A stretch of DNA of 9,286 nt, taken from NCBI GenBank assembly GCA_009779525.1, contig WREB01000028.1:1-9286 (forward strand), given 5' to 3'. Positions within the stretch are counted from its first letter, which is position 1. Every line of letters begins with the position of its first letter. The stretch comes from Defluviitaleaceae bacterium (GTDB lineage: Bacteria; Bacillota_A; Clostridia; Lachnospirales; WQUN01). This document shows, piece by piece, positions 6,683 through 9,286 of the stretch. The notes under the pieces were generated by a model. That model worked only from the letters and a program-made list of their open reading frames with translations, did no database searches and had not been told where the DNA came from. The translations under genes and the position numbers were made by a program.

Positions 6683-6685
6683 CGG

Positions 6686-7582
6686 TCAGGCGAGCTCCTT
6701 TATATTTTGCTCGGGGCGCCCGGGCAACAAATCGATCAGCGGAAACTCGATCATCGTGTACGCGCCGGGCTTTTGCCTCGAGGCGGCGAGCGCGCAGGAA
6801 GCCATGATTTGCGCGGTCACCGCGGGGCCGTGGATTTTCATCTCGAAGTTAAATAGCTGGTTGTCCTCGCATCCGGCCGCGCCCTTTCTGATGAGCGAGA
6901 CTCCGTGGCCGCGGTCCGTGATCGCGCTCACGTCCCCGACAGGTATTACGTGCGTTTCGTCGTGCGAAAAATACGGATCGCGCTTTATGCTTTTTTCCAC
7001 ATCGGTTAGGCTTGCGCCTTCTTTCAGCTCTACGTAGACCATCCTGCGGTGAAGTCCCGAGCCGAGCGGAACGGTCAGCGACATCGCGTTTGCCACCCCC
7101 TCCGCTTCCCTGGCCGCGACGCTGTGTCCCATGCTCATGCCGGGGCCGAAGTTCGTGTAGGTGATTCCCCTCGGCGCCGCGGCCTTTAGTATCGCTCGAA
7201 TCACCGTATCGCTTCCGGGGTCCCAACCGGCCGCGATAATCGCGACCGCTCCGCCGGCTTTCGCCGCTTCGCCGAGCGAGGCGCGCAGATTCATTATACC
7301 GTCGCCGTGCATATCGAAGCTGTCGACCGTGTTGATCCCCTTCGCGAGAATGCCTGTCGCGAAGCTTTCGACTTTTCGCGAAGGCACGCAGAGCAGCGCG
7401 GCGTCGACCGTTCCGAGATCCTCTATCTCGCGGACCACCTTCGTATCCTTAAGCTCGGTTGGGTCCGCCTCGCCCGCCCTTCTCCAAACAACGCCCGCGA
7501 GCTCCATCCCGTCGGTCGCCCGCACCGCCTGTACCGCGTGCTTTCCGATGTTACCGTAGCCGATAACCGCCACCTTTAACAT
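6686..7582 (-). CDS. ddh: meso-diaminopimelate D-dehydrogenase
   Basis: A 298-residue NADP-dependent oxidoreductase that interconverts L-2-amino-6-oxopimelate (via tetrahydrodipicolinate) and meso-diaminopimelate, the one-step route to the lysine and peptidoglycan precursor. It has an N-terminal Rossmann motif GYGNIG (8-13) with VVWRR (31-35), whose arginines suit the NADP 2'-phosphate. AAGWDPGSD (117-124), NFGPGMSMGHSV (144-155), HRRMVYVE (178-185), DETHV and RGHGV (224-228) follow, ending with KPGAYTMIE. F145, T170, R180 and H226 agree, shifted by one, with active-site residues I recall for the Symbiobacterium (type II) enzyme. I chose ATG 7582 over GTG 7591 because MLKVAVIGYG matches the family start. 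That ATG follows the ftsY stop after one base (TGAaATG), so translation is probably coupled. Confidence 0.92.
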   Translation of the reverse strand: MLKVAVIGYGNIGKHAVQAVRATDGMELAGVVWRRAGEADPTELKDTKVVREIEDLGTVDAALLCVPSRKVESFATGILAKGINTVDSFDMHGDGIMNLRASLGEAAKAGGAVAIIAAGWDPGSDTVIRAILKAAAPRGITYTNFGPGMSMGHSVAAREAEGVANAMSLTVPLGSGLHRRMVYVELKEGASLTDVEKSIKRDPYFSHDETHVIPVGDVSAITDRGHGVSLIRKGAAGCEDNQLFNFEMKIHGPAVTAQIMASCALAASRQKPGAYTMIEFPLIDLLPGRPEQNIKELA

Positions 7583-7583
7583 T

Positions 7584-8522
7584 TCAACCACTTTCCCTTC
7601 CCAGCATCGCCTTCGCGAACGTTTTCGCGTCGAACGGCTGCAAGTCTTCTATGCTTTCGCCGACGGTCACGTATCTGACCGGTATGTCGAGTTCGTCCTT
7701 TATCGCGACCACCACGCCGCCCTTGGCGGTGCCGTCGAGCTTCGTTAGTATTATACCGTCGATTTTCGCCGCCTCGTTGAAAAGTTTCGCCTGTTGAAGC
7801 GCGTTTTGGCCGGTGGTCGCGTCAAGCGTCAAAAGCACCTCAAGGTTCGCTTCCGGATAGTTAACCGATATTATCCTAAATATTTTGTTAAGCTCGTCCA
7901 TTAGGTTCTTTTTGTTATGGAGCCTTCCCGCGGTGTCGCATATCAGTACGTCGACGCCGCGCGCCTTTGCGGCGGCCACCGCGTCGAAAACCACTGCGGC
8001 GGGATCGGAATGCCCGGCGTGCCTTATCATGGGCACCCCCGAACGTTCGCACCAGACTTCCAGCTGATCGACCGCGGCGGCCCGGAAGGTGTCCGCCGCC
8101 GCGACTAAAACCGCCGATCCGCCTGACTTAAACAAATGGGCGAGCTTGCCGACCGTAGTCGTCTTGCCGGCGCCGTTGACTCCGATCACCAAAAGCGCCG
8201 ACGGCGCGCAAAATTTTTGCTCGCGTTCGTTTTTCGTCAATATAGCCTCTATTTCGTCATAAAGCATTTCGCGTATTTCGCCGGTATCCTTGATACGTTC
8301 GCTGGCGGCGCGTTTTTTTATCGCCTCGACGATCGAACCGGAGGTCTTCGCCCCGATGTCGGCCAAAATCAACGCTTCCTCGAGTTCGTCGTAAAACTCG
8401 TCGCCTACCGTGGCGAAGCGCCCGAACACCTGCCCGACTCCTGAAAGGATGCTTTCCCTTGTCTGCGAAAGGCCCCCGAAAATTTTTTTGAGGAAGCCCT
8501 CTTTTTTTGCCTTATCATTCAT
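7584..8522 (-). CDS. ftsY: Signal recognition particle receptor FtsY
   Basis: A 312-residue SRP-family GTPase that docks ribosome-SRP complexes, carrying nascent membrane proteins, to the membrane and SecYEG. An N-terminal basic amphipathic stretch (GFLKKIFGGL, 9-18) fits membrane attachment; the acidic A domain of E. coli FtsY is absent, as usual in Firmicutes. The helical N domain spans about 20-100 and contains ELEEALILADIG. The G domain shows G1 GVNGAGKTTT (114-123), DTFRAAAVDQL (144-154), G3 DTAGR (196-200), G4 TKLDGTAKGG (260-269) and closing GES-IEDLQPFD. All are intact. The ATG overlaps the smc stop by 8 bases (ATGAATGA), with AGGGG 9 bases before it; the in-frame TTG just upstream is less likely. 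It sits between smc and ddh in one operon. FtsY is clearly favoured over its paralogue Ffh, since the M domain is absent. Confidence 0.97.
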   Translation of the reverse strand: MNDKAKKEGFLKKIFGGLSQTRESILSGVGQVFGRFATVGDEFYDELEEALILADIGAKTSGSIVEAIKKRAASERIKDTGEIREMLYDEIEAILTKNEREQKFCAPSALLVIGVNGAGKTTTVGKLAHLFKSGGSAVLVAAADTFRAAAVDQLEVWCERSGVPMIRHAGHSDPAAVVFDAVAAAKARGVDVLICDTAGRLHNKKNLMDELNKIFRIISVNYPEANLEVLLTLDATTGQNALQQAKLFNEAAKIDGIILTKLDGTAKGGVVVAIKDELDIPVRYVTVGESIEDLQPFDAKTFAKAMLGRESG

Positions 8523-9286
8523 CAACGATATCCCCTATGTCGACCATCCTGACCGAAACCAGCTTTGAAATCCCCTGTTCTTGCATCGTGACACCGTACA
8601 GGGCGTCGGCGGCTTCCATCGTGCCCTTTCGGTGCGTGATTACTATGAACTGCGTCTTCTTCGAATATTCGCGGATGAATCTCGAAAAGCGCGCGATATT
8701 GATGTCGTCGAGCGCGGCTTCAATTTCGTCGAGCACGCAAAAAGGCGAGGGCTTCATCCGCAATATCGCGAAAAGAAGCGCGATAGCAGTCAGCGCGCGT
8801 TCGCCCCCGGAAAGGAGCATCATTGTCTGGAGACTCTTGCCGGGAGGCTGCGCGGTTATTTCTATGCCCGATTCCAAAATGTTTTTTTCGTCGAGCAGCG
8901 AGAGGGACGCCCGCCCTCCTCCGAACATTTCGCGAAAGACGTCGCCGAAATGCCTGGCAATCGTTTCGAATTGCGTCGCAAACCGGCTTTCCATCTGTCC
9001 GGTCAACAAGTCGATGACTTCCATCAGATCGGACTCGGCTTTTTGCACGTCGTCGCGCTGCGTCGTCAGGAAATCGTGGCGCGACTTCAGTTGCTTGTAC
9101 GTTTCAACCGCGCCGACGTTGACGTCGGTCAACTGCGCCAGCTCCGCTTTCAGGCGCTTTTCTTCGCGCCTGAGATACGCCGCGCTCATTCCGTCGCGCC
9201 TGTAGTCCTCCGCCGATTGGAACGTAAGCCCGTAATCGTCCCAGATCTCTTCGTGGAGCCTTTGGTTTTCGGCCTCCAATTGTTCC
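8515..9286 (-). CDS. smc: Chromosome segregation protein SMC, C-terminal part (5' end outside window)
   Basis: The last 257 codons of a large coiled-coil ATPase that, with ScpA and ScpB, forms the bacterial condensin organising the nucleoid. The frame is open to the right edge, so the apparent start near 9279 (a TTG leucine codon) is not real. The visible part begins with the end of the returning coiled coil (about the first 130 residues, rich in E, K, R, Q and L). The C-terminal ATPase half follows, with signature LLSGGERALTAIALLFAI, Walker B FCVLDEIEAALDD and the switch histidine in VITHRKGTM. The ending DIGDIVDE is compact. These residues pair with an N-terminal Walker A outside the window. 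The smc-ftsY order is the classic arrangement in Firmicutes, usually with rnc further upstream. Confidence 0.96.
   Translation of the reverse strand, partial: EQLEAENQRLHEEIWDDYGLTFQSAEDYRRDGMSAAYLRREEKRLKAELAQLTDVNVGAVETYKQLKSRHDFLTTQRDDVQKAESDLMEVIDLLTGQMESRFATQFETIARHFGDVFREMFGGGRASLSLLDEKNILESGIEITAQPPGKSLQTMMLLSGGERALTAIALLFAILRMKPSPFCVLDEIEAALDDINIARFSRFIREYSKKTQFIVITHRKGTMEAADALYGVTMQEQGISKLVSVRMVDIGDIVDE

Noticed and set aside
6707..6727. Hairpin TTGCTCGGG-GCG-CCCGGGCAA as a terminator for the kinase gene
   Set aside because: The stem is good (9 pairs with one G-U on the rightward transcript), but no T-run follows and it lies within ddh codons.
6543..7037. 164-codon frame overlapping the kinase 3' end and running antisense to ddh
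   Set aside because: It overlaps two well-supported genes in the wrong frame or strand, and its translation is low-complexity Ser/Pro/Ala-rich.
8507..9205. 232-codon open frame opposite smc
   Set aside because: Fully antisense to the conserved SMC ATPase domain; Ser/Arg/Cys-rich translation with no known motif.
1..9286. CRISPR array, mobile element, toxin-antitoxin or defence system
   Set aside because: No spaced direct repeats, terminal inverted repeats, transposase, integrase, nuclease or toxin-like motif seen on either strand.

Overview
This window looks like ordinary chromosomal DNA from a spore-forming member of the Firmicutes, most likely a clostridial lineage of moderate to fairly high GC. 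Four things suggest this: the smc-ftsY gene order, a CotS-family protein, a TGS-domain uridine-kinase-like protein, and an ORF set that resembles clostridial proteins. The assignment rests on gene content and protein resemblance only. I see no rRNA, tRNA, CRISPR array, insertion sequence, phage gene or toxin-antitoxin pair. No stretch over 300 bases lacks a gene; the longest gap is about 160 bases.

Layout. The left block reads rightward. It holds the 3' end of a CCA tRNA nucleotidyltransferase gene, a CotS-like kinase-fold protein whose catalytic residues look lost, and a membrane-anchored protein with three PEGA-type repeats. This block runs head-on into a leftward pair, a PHP-family metal phosphoesterase followed by galactokinase. 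The PEGA and galK genes share the bases of their stop codons (TTAA). A 163-base divergent region then carries a good -10 box and a strong Shine-Dalgarno sequence for a rightward gene encoding a TGS/ThrRS-like/uridine-kinase fusion protein. It also carries a weaker candidate promoter for the PHP-galK pair and a 16-base palindrome. The kinase gene converges, with a 3-base gap, on a leftward operon of smc (partial, runs off the right edge), ftsY and meso-diaminopimelate dehydrogenase (ddh).

Functions. The window mixes housekeeping (tRNA CCA end, chromosome condensation, SRP receptor), metabolism (galactose phosphorylation, nucleoside phosphorylation, lysine/peptidoglycan precursor) and two poorly understood proteins (CotS-like pseudokinase and PEGA protein). 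Within-operon junctions are very tight: an 8-base overlap, a one-base gap and a 10-base gap. Neither convergent junction has a recognisable intrinsic terminator.

I found no convincing undescribed defence, mobile or biosynthetic system. The points most worth a second look are the CotS-like pseudokinase next to the PEGA protein, ddh coupled to smc-ftsY, the PHP-galK pairing, and the palindrome in the divergent promoter region.
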